A stretch of 64,000 bases of DNA. Source: JAOXRU01 sp965247735 (GTDB taxonomy: Bacteria > Bacteroidota > Bacteroidia > Flavobacteriales > Flavobacteriaceae). The stretch's first letter is position 1, and every line of letters begins with the position of its first letter. The notes under the pieces were generated by a model. The model was not told where the DNA came from and did no database searches. It saw only the letters and a list, made by a program, of their open reading frames with translations. The translations under genes and the position numbers were made by a program. The stretch lies in assembly GCA_965247735.1 (NCBI GenBank), contig CBDFHN010000001.1, forward strand, positions 558,001 to 622,000, given 5' to 3'. Of the stretch, positions 1-9,494 are shown piece by piece.

Positions 1-281
1 TGGCGGGTATAGCATCGTGTAAATGCTTCTACACAAAAACATAAGTGAATATACCATCGTGGCAATGCAAGTACATAAAATGATAAGTCAGTTATTTATC
101 TTGGTAACGTATTTATACAAAAAGAGAAGCATAGTTATAATCGTTATAACTATTGTTACTAAGTTGATGACGCCTTTTTTAAAACATATAAGTATTGTTT
201 CACCTTTAGTATTGAAAAATGGCACTATTTCATAAACTATGTATGTTTTTTTACAACTATTGACACTCTTTTTACATTATT

Positions 282-310
282 TTGACACCTTGCTTTTGAT
301 CATAATTTAG
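282..310 (+). promoter_or_regulatory. Possible promoter of the YceI-like gene
   Basis: TTG at 282-284 and TAATTTAG at 303-310 are separated by 18 bases. This resembles the Bacteroidota sigma-A layout (TTG, about 19 bases, TAnnTTTG) with one mismatch in the -7 box, and it lies 23 bases upstream of the ATG at 334. The rest of 1-333 holds nothing I can support. Confidence 0.3.
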
Positions 311-333
311 TTTTACTTCAAAATTAAATCATT

Positions 334-891
334 ATGAAAAACAGTATTATTACACTTATCTGCATGATAGCCACTATTAGCTATGCCCAAGAAAAATTAC
401 CTATAGATATTTCTAAAAGCACCATAAAATGGAGTGGAGAATATACCTTTTACTTCGGAGGTCATGAAGGCACTATTAATTTCTCATCGGGGCATTTTAT
501 TAAAACCAATGGTAATATTACAGGAGGCTCTTTTACTATAGATATGACTAGTATTGTTAGTACAGATATTAAAGAAGAAGAAGCTAGGTTAAATTTGGAA
601 AACCATATAAAAGATCCAGATTTTTTTGATGTTAAAAACTTTCCTAAAGCAAGCTTAGTAATTACAAATGTTAAATACTTTGGTGCTTCTGAAGTAAAAC
701 TAGAAGCAAAACTTAGTATAAAAGGAATTACAAAATTGGTTAACTTTAATGCTACTATATCGTATAAAGATAAAATCATGACCACAAAATTTAAGATAGA
801 TAGAAGACGTTGGAATATAGACTATACAAGCAAACTAAGAGATGGTGCTATATCCGATGCTATTGGTTTTGACGTTAAACTAGCACTATAA
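334..891 (+). CDS. YceI family exported protein
   Basis: 185-residue protein with a cleavable signal peptide (about residues 1-18, ending SYA-Q) followed by a full-length YceI-like domain. YceI proteins are small lipocalin-like periplasmic beta-barrels that bind isoprenoid or other hydrophobic ligands. Visible family features are the opening segment with TIKWSG, the GTINFSSG strand, and the closing IGFDVKLAL strand. The gene ends only 9 bases before the next ATG, so the two are probably co-transcribed. The exact ligand cannot be read from sequence. Confidence 0.85.
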   Translation: MKNSIITLICMIATISYAQEKLPIDISKSTIKWSGEYTFYFGGHEGTINFSSGHFIKTNGNITGGSFTIDMTSIVSTDIKEEEARLNLENHIKDPDFFDVKNFPKASLVITNVKYFGASEVKLEAKLSIKGITKLVNFNATISYKDKIMTTKFKIDRRRWNIDYTSKLRDGAISDAIGFDVKLAL

Positions 892-900
892 AAAACAAAT

Positions 901-2004
901 ATGGGAATTAATACAGGTTTTAGAATCAATATTATCTTTTTGTTTTGCTCTTTTCTGGCTGTGGTTTCTTGTAATTCCAAAGCCAAAACTTCAGAACAAA
1001 AAATAGATACTACAAATAGCGCAATTATAGCTGTTGACACTACAAATACACAAATAGCACAGTATATTATTGACATTTTTGAAGATTCTAAAGGCAACTT
1101 GTGGTTTGGAACCATAGAAAAGGGAGTCGCTAAATATACAGGAAAGGAACTTAGGTACTATACTACCGCTGATGGATTAATCGGAAACACTGTTAAAAGT
1201 ATTTTGGAAGATGTGGATGGTAATTTATGGTTTGGAACAGAGATGGGATTGAGTAAATACAATGGAAAAACATTTGTAAATTTCACTAAAAAAGAGGGTC
1301 TTTGTCATAATAATATTTCTGATATGCTTATAGATACTAAAGGGAATTTCTGGATAGGCACATGGGCAGGTATTTGCCTTTTTAATGGAAGCTCTTTTAC
1401 CAGTTTTACGATTCCAAAACCTAAAGTAGATAGCTATATTAATGTTGATACTAAAAACTGGATTACAGAAATAATGGAAGATAGCAAAGGTAATATCTGG
1501 TTTGGAAGTGATGCTTATGGTGTTAGTAGCTATAACGGAACTAGCTTTACTACTTTTACGAAAAAAGAAGGATTTGCCTCTAATAGTATCCATGCTATAA
1601 CGGAAGATAATAGTGGTACCATGTGGTTTGGTTCTAGGATGATAGAAAAAGACTATATGGACTCCACAAAACAGCTAGGTACTGGTGGGTTAACGAGCTA
1701 TAATGGTAAAACAGTTACAAATTACCCCAATATTAAAGGATTACATACTAATGATGTATATGGGCTCTATACCGATCATAAAAATAATGTTTGGATAAGT
1801 ACAACAGCGGAAGGTGTCTATAAATATACTGGTAATACCTTTGTTAATTATAAGTTTAATACTGATACAAATACGTCTTCAAATGGCATACAAAACATTT
1901 TTCAGGATAAAAACGGAACCTTTTGGTTTGGTTGTTCTGGAGGATTATTTAAGCTTAAAGATGCTGTAATTATCAATGTTAGTAGGGAATCGATTTTGCG
2001 GTAG
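901..2004 (+). CDS. Reg_prop beta-propeller lipoprotein
   Basis: 367-residue lipoprotein: hydrophobic leader ending in a lipobox (LAVVSC, Cys about 24). The mature part is seven copies of the two-component-regulator-propeller repeat, each with a D-x-x-G-N-x-W-F-G-T core followed by a Y-N-G-K-x-F strand, enough for one seven-bladed propeller. In hybrid sensor kinases two such propellers form the periplasmic sensor. Here there is no Y_Y_Y domain, kinase or DNA-binding domain, so it is a free-standing propeller. It follows the YceI-like gene by 9 bases. A binding or sensing role in the periplasm is inference. Confidence 0.8.
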   Translation: MGINTGFRINIIFLFCSFLAVVSCNSKAKTSEQKIDTTNSAIIAVDTTNTQIAQYIIDIFEDSKGNLWFGTIEKGVAKYTGKELRYYTTADGLIGNTVKSILEDVDGNLWFGTEMGLSKYNGKTFVNFTKKEGLCHNNISDMLIDTKGNFWIGTWAGICLFNGSSFTSFTIPKPKVDSYINVDTKNWITEIMEDSKGNIWFGSDAYGVSSYNGTSFTTFTKKEGFASNSIHAITEDNSGTMWFGSRMIEKDYMDSTKQLGTGGLTSYNGKTVTNYPNIKGLHTNDVYGLYTDHKNNVWISTTAEGVYKYTGNTFVNYKFNTDTNTSSNGIQNIFQDKNGTFWFGCSGGLFKLKDAVIINVSRESILR

Positions 2005-2131
2005 TGGGATATAATTATTAATTAGGGCAATCATTTTTTTATTCTTATTTTTCCATCTTAGGATATAAAAGATTGTGATGTACTTTCAGGATATAGTAAT
2101 GAAAGAGAATTATATCATTAATTAAATAAAA

Positions 2132-2668
2132 ATGAAGGTAGAGCTCATAACAGATAACATACGATTGAGATTAATACAATTATCAGACCTAGATGTTATT
2201 CATCAATTGCATTCCTTACCAGAAATAGATAAGTATAATACCTTGGGTATTCCAAAAGATATAGCAGAAATAAAAGCAATAATAAAACCTTGGATTGATG
2301 CCAATCAATTAGAAGAAATAAAGACTTATACATTTGCAATTGAAACTAAGATTGAAGCAGAATTTATTGGGTTATTTGGATTCAAAATCGGGGATAAGAA
2401 ATATAAAAGGGCAGAAGTTTGGTATAAGATAGATTCTAATCATTGGCAAAAAGGATATGCTACTACAGCATTAAAAGCAGTATTAGATTTTGGATTTACA
2501 ATACTAAAGTTACATCGTATAGAAGCAGGTTGTGCAGTAGATAATATTGCTTCTATAAAAGTGCTAGAAAAAGTAGGTATGATAAGAGAGGGAAGAGGAA
2601 GAGAGATTCTACCTTTGCAATCAGGATGGTCAGATAATTATAAATATGCAATATTAGAAAATGACTAG
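2132..2668 (+). CDS. GNAT N-acetyltransferase (RimJ/RimL type)
   Basis: 178-residue GNAT acetyltransferase of the RimJ/RimL-like branch, which transfers acetyl groups from acetyl-CoA to amines. The N-terminal LRLIQLSDLD strand-helix, the acetyl-CoA loop Q-K-G-Y-A-T (about residues 110-115) and the C-terminal N-x-A-S-I-K-V-L-E-K-V-G-M block are all in place. The substrate cannot be told. The stop codon overlaps the start of the next gene by 8 bases, indicating translational coupling. Confidence 0.85.
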   Translation: MKVELITDNIRLRLIQLSDLDVIHQLHSLPEIDKYNTLGIPKDIAEIKAIIKPWIDANQLEEIKTYTFAIETKIEAEFIGLFGFKIGDKKYKRAEVWYKIDSNHWQKGYATTALKAVLDFGFTILKLHRIEAGCAVDNIASIKVLEKVGMIREGRGREILPLQSGWSDNYKYAILEND

Positions 2669-3017
2669 AGCACTTAATATTCATACTCCAAATCAAATAG
2701 TAGAACTTACAACCGGTATATATAGCGTACATGCTTTAGGAGGATGGGGAGTAAAGGTTGGTTGTTTTTCAATTGAATTAAAAAATACAAAAACCAACCG
2801 AATACTGTTACCTAGAGAACAATTCTTAAGAACACAAGATTATATTTATAATAGAAGATCCAAGAAAATATTTGTAATTGATATTCCAGAAAGAGGCGAC
2901 TATTGTGTTGTATTTAAAAACCAAAATCATTTAAGTATAAAACCCTCTTTCTTATTTGCATTTAAATTTTTTAACGAACAAATTCCTAATTCTGATTTGG
3001 AAATTTGTATTGGGTAA
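2661..3017 (+). CDS. Small hypothetical protein coupled to the acetyltransferase
   Basis: 118 residues, not recognised. No signal peptide or membrane segment. The sequence looks like alternating strands (GIYSVHALGGWGVKVGCFSI, then FVIDIPERGDYCVVF), suggesting a small beta-rich fold. The start codon lies within the last codons of the GNAT gene (8-base overlap), so the two are probably produced together. Codon use looks like that of its neighbours. A role as partner or substrate of the acetyltransferase is only a guess from the overlap. Confidence 0.6.
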   Translation: MTRALNIHTPNQIVELTTGIYSVHALGGWGVKVGCFSIELKNTKTNRILLPREQFLRTQDYIYNRRSKKIFVIDIPERGDYCVVFKNQNHLSIKPSFLFAFKFFNEQIPNSDLEICIG

Positions 3018-3262
3018 ATGTTAAAACAACTAGAATATGTTTGTAGCTATAGCTTAGCTAATTAGGCTACTTTAGAGTTGGTATATAGATGTTTATATTT
3101 TGTATGATAAAGTACTTTCAATATTTTTTTTATAAAATTCATAAGGTGTATACCACTACTACTATCTTTAATTAGGCATATTTATTAACGGAGGTATGTA
3201 ATTGTAACTAAAAAATAGTTGTTAATTTGTGGCATATCAAAACCTGCTATACTGTTCAATAA

Positions 3263-4372
3263 ATGAATAAAGAATTAAAAGAAGTTGCCAAGTTGTTTTT
3301 TAAACTAGGAAGCATTGCCTTTGGTGGTCCTGTAGCACATATTGCTATGATGGAAGATGAAGTGGTTACCAAAAGAAAATGGATGACAAGTCAGCACTTC
3401 TTAGACCTCATTGGTGCTACCAACCTAATTCCTGGGCCTAATTCTACAGAGATGACCATGCATTGTGGTCATGAAAGAGCGGGTAGAAGTGGACTTCTTG
3501 TTGCTGGTCTTAGTTTTATATTTCCGTCAGTAGCAATTACGATGCTTATAGCATGGTTATATCAAGATTATGGGCAGTTACCAACAGCACTTCCCTTTAT
3601 TTATGGTATTAAACCAGCAGTAATAGCCATAATAGTTGGGGCAGCATATCGCCTAGGTAAAAAAGCAATTAAGAATGTGGTACTTGGTGTTTTGGGAGCA
3701 CTTACCTTAGTAGCTTGTTTGTTAGGAGTAAACGAAATAATAGCATTATTTGCCTGTGGCCTATTGGGAGTAATATTATATCTTATACAAAGGCCGAGTA
3801 CAACTATACATAGTTTTAATCCACTAGTAATATTATCTGTGGCTTCATCAGTAGGGACATTAAAAGTGTTTTGGACTTTTCTTAAAGTAGGCGCTATACT
3901 CTATGGAAGTGGTTATGTATTATTTGCTTTTTTAGATGCAGAACTGGTAAGCACAGGATTGCTTAGCAGACAACAATTAATAGATGCGGTAGCGGTAGGG
4001 CAGATAACACCAGGGCCAGTATTATCTACAGCCACCTTTATAGGTTGGCAATTGGCAGGTTTTTGGGGAGCAATAGCGGCTACTATAGGTATATTTTTAC
4101 CATCGTTTGTATTTGTATCCATACTTAATCCATTGATACCCAAAATGCGAAAATCTACACTAATGGTTGCTTTCTTGGATGCCGTTAATAGTGCCGCAGT
4201 AGCAGTTATTATTGCAGTATGTCTAGTAATGGCAAAAGACGCCATCACCGATTGGAGAACCATAGTAATTGCAGCCATAAGCTTACTTATAGTTTTTGTT
4301 TTTAAAAAGGTAAATAGCGCATTTATAGTACTAGGCGGAGCATTATTGGGCTATGTATTAAGCTTGGTGTAG
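3263..4372 (+). CDS. chrA: Chromate transporter, ChrA family
   Basis: 369-residue integral membrane protein with the two-half architecture of long-chain CHR transporters. The first half carries F-K-L-G-x-I-A-F-G-G-P and N-L-I-P-G-P-N. The second half carries the matching V-G-x-I-L-Y-G-S-G-Y and Q-I-T-P-G-P-V. About ten hydrophobic segments are visible. Family members export chromate by proton antiport. No chrB or chrC neighbour is present, so natural substrate and regulation are open. The 245-base gap before it shows no clear features. Confidence 0.9.
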   Translation: MNKELKEVAKLFFKLGSIAFGGPVAHIAMMEDEVVTKRKWMTSQHFLDLIGATNLIPGPNSTEMTMHCGHERAGRSGLLVAGLSFIFPSVAITMLIAWLYQDYGQLPTALPFIYGIKPAVIAIIVGAAYRLGKKAIKNVVLGVLGALTLVACLLGVNEIIALFACGLLGVILYLIQRPSTTIHSFNPLVILSVASSVGTLKVFWTFLKVGAILYGSGYVLFAFLDAELVSTGLLSRQQLIDAVAVGQITPGPVLSTATFIGWQLAGFWGAIAATIGIFLPSFVFVSILNPLIPKMRKSTLMVAFLDAVNSAAVAVIIAVCLVMAKDAITDWRTIVIAAISLLIVFVFKKVNSAFIVLGGALLGYVLSLV

Positions 4373-4516
4373 GAGTAATTTTGGTTGTTCTACAGAAAAT
4401 ATTACAAGTGAAAATATAAAAAGTTATAACTATAGAATTCAATATAATTATAGTTAGTTTTCAATGATATTTTACCAATAGTTTAATGTATATTTACGTA
4501 CAAATAGTATATTAAA

Positions 4517-7500
4517 TTGAAGTTAGTACAACAAAAAATATTATATTTTACTGAAGGTAAGTCAGATAAAGTATATGAGGTAGATCTTTGCGAATCTGGT
4601 AGAGACTTATATATAGTAAACTTTAGATATGGTAGACGAGAAGCCAATTTAAGGGAAGGTACCAAAACAGTATTTCCAGTAGCTTATGAAGAAGCTTTGC
4701 AAGTTTTTAATAAACTTATAGAAAGCAAGGTTAAGAAGGGATATTCTGAGAGTGGAGTACCAACCGAACTACCAAAAGAAGAAGTTACAGAGGTGGTAAA
4801 TACCGCTAGAGCAGAAACTATACTTAAGTATCTAAAAGATGATTCATTAGGCAACTATACCAGAAACTGGAAAATATCTCGAATACTCTGGAGAGCCACA
4901 GATTTAAAAATTACAGCAGCAATTCCATTCTTAAATCATTTTATAAGATCAGAAGATGCGTTTGAACAATATACGGCCATTAGAGCAGTAGCAGCGTTTA
5001 ATGTTAATGATACTAATACAGTATCTGATGTTTTAGCAGTATTTAATACTAAAGGTTTAGAAGATAAAGTAGGGCGTATAGCCGCTTCTTTTTTGCTTAA
5101 GTTTGCCGATGCCGCTACACAACAACATGTTATCACCACGGCTACACAAAAGCTTCCAAAAGAAATAGCAGAACATACTGCCAATGTTAATCTGTTTTTT
5201 AACGCGCTATCCACTTATTTCTTAAAGGATAAAGAAATAGATGCTGCGGTATTGTACTATGTATATTTATATGCATATCAGAAAAAAGAGTTTCAAGAAA
5301 TGCTTTATGGTTTTATAGAAGGACTGCCCTTAAAAGTAAATACCTTTAAATCTATTAGGTACATCTACAGAGCAGCAACAGTACTTCAGGATTATCGTTT
5401 CTTGGCATTGGTATCAAAACGTATAGCTATAAGTGCACCAGGCTATACTTCAGATTATTTATATATAGACGGAAGTTGGTCAGATGTTGATTCAGAAAAG
5501 GTAAAAGCAAATCCAAGTATTGCATTCTCAAAAAAGACAAAGGACTACTTTAGTAGAACAACATATAAAGAAATATACAATTGGGGAACAATAAATCCTG
5601 AAGCTTATATAGCATATGCAACGGCATTATTATGTGCCCTAGATGATAATGTAGATAAGGCAAGTACAGATGTGCAATACCACTATTCGTACGAATCTGG
5701 TAATTACAGTACAGAGAAAAGATATTTTCCAAAATACCACGATTTTATTGCGTTAATGTATGTTATATATGGAGGAGCTGCACGTCTAAAACGTCAAAAG
5801 AACAAATGGTACTATACAGAGGTATTAGAAACCGTACCTAGAGAAGAAGCACTACCTGCTTTATGGAATACCAAACCAAATGAAGTGTTACAGATTTTGG
5901 CATATTCAAAAAGTGATGTTGCTGTAACATTTGCACTAGGTATTATAAAAGAAAATCCTAAGTTTTTAGAAAACCTATCCGATACTATCATTAGCAAGCT
6001 AGTGCAACACTATAATCCTGATGTATTAGCAGTAGTGTTAACCGTATTAATTGAAAAATATAAGACTAGTAAACCAGAAGAGACTATTGTACTATCGCTT
6101 TTACAATCTAAAAACGATAAAGCAGTAGATATAGGCTTAGAATGGTTAGCAAAGTATGAAACAGCATATTTTGGAACAGCAGATTTTATAACAAAATTAC
6201 TGTTAACCAATGAGCAACGTGTAGTTAGCTACTTAAAAGAGTGCTATGCAACAGCGGTAAAGCATAATGCAGTCTTATCCGTAGAACAAATACACCTGTT
6301 GTTTGAAACTCCAGATGCATTTAGCTTGGAATATTTAATAGCGGTTAATGAATTGATAGGGGATACCCATTTTGGTAAATTATTTAGTACCATACCAGAA
6401 GCACAGATAAAACATTTGGCAAATTCATCGGTAATTACCAATAAGTTATTTGCTGCCAATTTTAGTAAGCACAACAGTATCCCCACTTATGAGTTATTTA
6501 AAGATAGTTTTGATGCTTATATCAATTCTGATAATGAGCTTGTACGCAAAGCAGGGATTTCTATACTAGCACATTTCCCTGATGCCTTTTTAATTGAAAA
6601 TCATATGCGTATTGGTTCTTTTTGTTTTTCGGAACATAAAGAGGTTAGAGCAGCAATACAGCCTACAATAGAACGTTTGTTGCCTTTAAATGCGGCATTT
6701 AAGAAAGGATTATTACAACAATTATTACAAGCCATTATAGAAGACGAAACGTATGAAGGCCTGCACGAAAGTTGCTATAATGTATTGGTGCAATACTATG
6801 GTAAAGAGCTAACAATACTAACACAAGAAAACACTATAGATTTGGTGCTTTCTAATTATGATTTTGCACAGAAATTAGGAACACCATTATTCGATAAAAA
6901 TGTAGATTTAAGTACTTTACCTATAGATAATCTTGTTGCAATAGCAAATAGTCCTGTATTAGAGATAAGGAATCAGTTGCAACATTATTTTAAGTCCAAT
7001 ATCAGTAAAATTAATTATGAATTAGAAGGTGCATTACGTGTTTTTAATTCAGATTGGCAAGATGTTATCAAGTGGTCTTGTGCTTATTTTGAAGAACATA
7101 TAACTAATACAAACTGGACAGTAGATATATTACTTTATGTATGCGATCATACCAAAAAAGAAGTGCAAGCTTTTGGTAGAAGAATGATTACTCAGCATTT
7201 TAGTGATGACAAAGGGGTGTCTTTATTGGTGAAATTACAAGAACACCCTACCAAGGACATGCAGTTTTTTGTAACTAACTATTTGGACAACTATGCAAAA
7301 GATAACGAAGCTGTAATTTTAAAATTAGAAAGCTATTTTAAGAGTATACTTTTTAATATCAATACGCATAGAGCAACAAAAACAAGAGTTTATGGCTTTT
7401 TAAAACAAGAAGCTATTAAAAGTAAAAAGATAGCATTGATGGTCGTTAGGTTAATAAGAGCAGTCTTAGGAACTAAAACAATGCTAGATAATAGTAACAA

Positions 7501-7588
7501 TATAGATGTATTATTGGCAATTATGGAAGCACATCCAGAAATAGATATTCCGATGTCAGTAACTAGTTTTGAAGATAGTCCACAATAA
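4517..7588 (+). CDS. WGR-domain, HEAT/armadillo-like protein of a retron module
   Basis: 1023 residues. Residues about 1-80 form a WGR-type domain (K-S-D-K-V-Y-E, G-R-D-L-Y, and the signature as R-Y-G-R), a fold that binds nucleic acid in PARPs and MolR-like proteins. The remainder is a long alpha-helical solenoid of HEAT/ARM-like repeats. There is no signal peptide. The start is TTG at 4517: an in-frame TAG at 4505 leaves no ATG and the WGR fold begins at once. The SWIM gene follows after 14 bases and then the retron RNA and reverse transcriptase. This ARM, winged-helix SWIM and RT set matches, as I recall it, the retron class called type XIII. The role (RT partner, sensor or toxic effector) is inferred. 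Confidence 0.75.
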   Translation: MKLVQQKILYFTEGKSDKVYEVDLCESGRDLYIVNFRYGRREANLREGTKTVFPVAYEEALQVFNKLIESKVKKGYSESGVPTELPKEEVTEVVNTARAETILKYLKDDSLGNYTRNWKISRILWRATDLKITAAIPFLNHFIRSEDAFEQYTAIRAVAAFNVNDTNTVSDVLAVFNTKGLEDKVGRIAASFLLKFADAATQQHVITTATQKLPKEIAEHTANVNLFFNALSTYFLKDKEIDAAVLYYVYLYAYQKKEFQEMLYGFIEGLPLKVNTFKSIRYIYRAATVLQDYRFLALVSKRIAISAPGYTSDYLYIDGSWSDVDSEKVKANPSIAFSKKTKDYFSRTTYKEIYNWGTINPEAYIAYATALLCALDDNVDKASTDVQYHYSYESGNYSTEKRYFPKYHDFIALMYVIYGGAARLKRQKNKWYYTEVLETVPREEALPALWNTKPNEVLQILAYSKSDVAVTFALGIIKENPKFLENLSDTIISKLVQHYNPDVLAVVLTVLIEKYKTSKPEETIVLSLLQSKNDKAVDIGLEWLAKYETAYFGTADFITKLLLTNEQRVVSYLKECYATAVKHNAVLSVEQIHLLFETPDAFSLEYLIAVNELIGDTHFGKLFSTIPEAQIKHLANSSVITNKLFAANFSKHNSIPTYELFKDSFDAYINSDNELVRKAGISILAHFPDAFLIENHMRIGSFCFSEHKEVRAAIQPTIERLLPLNAAFKKGLLQQLLQAIIEDETYEGLHESCYNVLVQYYGKELTILTQENTIDLVLSNYDFAQKLGTPLFDKNVDLSTLPIDNLVAIANSPVLEIRNQLQHYFKSNISKINYELEGALRVFNSDWQDVIKWSCAYFEEHITNTNWTVDILLYVCDHTKKEVQAFGRRMITQHFSDDKGVSLLVKLQEHPTKDMQFFVTNYLDNYAKDNEAVILKLESYFKSILFNINTHRATKTRVYGFLKQEAIKSKKIALMVVRLIRAVLGTKTMLDNSNNIDVLLAIMEAHPEIDIPMSVTSFEDSPQ

Positions 7589-7602
7589 AATTATAGAGAT
7601 AG

Positions 7603-9231
7603 ATGCAGTTTAATTTTAAATATGGAAGTACAAGTGCTGTACAAAATGGAGTTTCTAGTACAGGCGTAAGTTTTGCCCCTGATGTATTGCGAGAACCTAC
7701 TTTTTTTGTTGGTACTTTAGATAAAAAAATACCATTTAGAGAAGCTATTTCGGCATTACACCATGTGGTAGTAGCAGATTTTAATTTTCAACCCAAAGAT
7801 AATACAGCATATTTGGCTTGGCTAAAGAGTCAAGAAGAATTGTGGTTGGCAGATGCTAGTGTATCATTAGCTGCTGTGGAAACTGAAATAGCTGCTGTTC
7901 AAAATCAATTAAAAGGATTGAGAACACAAAGAGAAGCCATCATAAAACCATATTACAATGCGCAAAGTAAGTATTTTAAATACTTGTATAAAAGAGATTA
8001 TGCAGCTTGGTTTGTTCTTGATCCCGTAATAACAGTACATCCAGACCAAGTATTTTTTGAATGTTTTAGTAAAGACGAATCGGTCTACGGAAAATTATCC
8101 TGTGGTTATGATGTGTTTAAAGACATTAATGAATTTGAATGCGGTACTACCAATATTGATTATTCAGAAAAGCTATATCAAGAGTTTCAGAAGATAAGAA
8201 CCTATAAGGAAACAGATTTTAAAATAGATCCAAGCGGATTTAATGTAAAAACTACTGGAGAAGAAAATTATAAAGAGGTAAAAATAGACTTGCCAGACAG
8301 TTGGGTACGTGGTTTTCTACAAGTTAGCTCCGCTATGACATCGGAGAAGGTCTCTTTTGAATTAGAAGCTATTGATATTGCTAATTTTATAGGAGTATTA
8401 AAACGAAATAAAGAACGCAAAGGACCACGATCTATTAAATATGTTTTAAATCCTGGGAAGCCTATTGTTGCTGTCTTCGAACCTTGGAATATAGAAGTGG
8501 AATGTACACAATCTATATATGAAGGAAGCAAAGCAGAAGAAATAAGAGTGTGGGGAAGAAGAAGAATAGAGCTGTTAGAACGCTTATTGCCAATTACCGA
8601 TAAGTTTACAGTACATCTATTGGGTAGTGGAATGCCTTCTTTCTATACCGCACACCTAACTAACGAAATGTATTTTACCTTAGGATTATCTGGGTGGACT
8701 GCAAACGATTGGACACAAGCAAGTCAGTTAGATTTACTAGCACCAAGAGGACAAGTTGCTGGTACAACAATGCAAACTATCTATTTAGAATTGCGCAATA
8801 ACTGGTTTAATACGGATGAAGCCATTGCTAAAAAGACCAATTTAGATATACAAACCGTAAAACAAGCTCTTGCTACCTGCACACAAGCAGGAAAAGTAAT
8901 ATATGACTTAAAAAACAATGTATATCGGGTTCGTGAACTAAAAAGAGAAGGTATAGATTTAGAATCCTTGCGTTTTTCTAGCGAAACAGATAAAGAAGCA
9001 TATCGATTAATGGAACATGGAGAAGTAGGTGACCTAAAAGTAACTACAAACCAAAATAATGTAACGGTTACAGGGCAAATAAGTAACAATTATGATGCTA
9101 AAGTAACCATAGATAACGATTTAAAAATAACGGATGGAAAATGTACATGCAGTACCTATTATAAAAACAAAATGACAAAAGGACCTTGTGAGCATATACT
9201 TGCTTTAAGACTCGCTTTTGATAAAAAATAA
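7603..9231 (+). CDS. Winged-helix SWIM zinc-finger protein of the retron module
   Basis: 542 residues. The N-terminal 230 residues include a coiled-coil stretch (about 85-110). A winged-helix-like segment (about 395-445, N-T-D-E-A-I-A-K-K-T then Q-T-V-K-Q-A-L) precedes the C-terminal SWIM zinc finger with ligands C514, C516, C529 and H531 (CxC-x12-CxH). SWIM domains bind DNA or protein. The gene starts 14 bases after the WGR/HEAT gene and ends just before the msr-msd-like RNA. The combination of winged helix and SWIM is the accessory gene I associate with type XIII retrons. Its molecular activity is not known to me. Confidence 0.75.
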   Translation: MQFNFKYGSTSAVQNGVSSTGVSFAPDVLREPTFFVGTLDKKIPFREAISALHHVVVADFNFQPKDNTAYLAWLKSQEELWLADASVSLAAVETEIAAVQNQLKGLRTQREAIIKPYYNAQSKYFKYLYKRDYAAWFVLDPVITVHPDQVFFECFSKDESVYGKLSCGYDVFKDINEFECGTTNIDYSEKLYQEFQKIRTYKETDFKIDPSGFNVKTTGEENYKEVKIDLPDSWVRGFLQVSSAMTSEKVSFELEAIDIANFIGVLKRNKERKGPRSIKYVLNPGKPIVAVFEPWNIEVECTQSIYEGSKAEEIRVWGRRRIELLERLLPITDKFTVHLLGSGMPSFYTAHLTNEMYFTLGLSGWTANDWTQASQLDLLAPRGQVAGTTMQTIYLELRNNWFNTDEAIAKKTNLDIQTVKQALATCTQAGKVIYDLKNNVYRVRELKREGIDLESLRFSSETDKEAYRLMEHGEVGDLKVTTNQNNVTVTGQISNNYDAKVTIDNDLKITDGKCTCSTYYKNKMTKGPCEHILALRLAFDKK

Positions 9232-9234
9232 TAT

Positions 9235-9242
9235 TATATTTG
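9235..9242 (+). promoter_or_regulatory. -7 promoter box for the retron RNA
   Basis: TATATTTG is an exact match to the Bacteroidota -7 consensus TAnnTTTG. It begins 4 bases after the SWIM stop codon and would start transcription at about 9247-9250, exactly where the a1 arm of the RNA begins. The -33 box is weak: TTTG at 9217-9220 is only 14 bases upstream. Confidence 0.5.
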
Positions 9243-9249
9243 AATCTTT

Positions 9250-9480
9250 GGTAGTGATAAGATAACAACCTTGCATTTTGATTGGTGGATCGCCAATCTT
9301 GCTTACAGATACCGAACGCGTCACTGACTCGAACTTAACTTGTGAAATAGGTACTAGTGTACCATTTCCGGTTATACTTCTGCGAAGTGAAATAGTACAC
9401 TAGTACCTATTTCACTGGAGTTGTTCAATTCAGTCATTAGAATCGCACGAAGGGAATACAACATACATCTTATCGCTACC
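9250..9480 (+). ncRNA. Retron msr-msd non-coding RNA
   Basis: The 231-base region between the SWIM and RT genes has the layout of a retron template RNA. The ends pair: a1 at 9250-9263 (GGTAGTGATAAGAT) with a2 at 9467-9480, 14 pairs including one G-U. An msr-type hairpin lies at 9280-9298 (GATTGG/CCAATC, extended by a G-U and a G-C pair, loop GAT). The msd part is a long stem: a perfect 21-base inverted repeat at 9342-9362 and 9395-9415, extended inwards by 5 pairs and a terminal ACTTC-TGC-GAAGT hairpin (9376-9388) and outwards by AACT/AGTT, GAAC/GTTC and TGACT/AGTCA. The RT start codon is 14 bases after a2. The branching guanosine and exact DNA ends cannot be assigned. Confidence 0.85.
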
Positions 9481-9494
9481 TTTTTTATTAGTAC

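Noticed and set aside
23..235. 70-codon open frame with an ATG near the left edge
   Set aside because: Low-complexity Ile/Val-rich translation, no family, no promoter or partner. Typical of chance frames in AT-rich DNA.
3913..4278. Antisense frames inside chrA and many other genes
   Set aside because: They mirror real coding frames, have no family resemblance and lack start signals.
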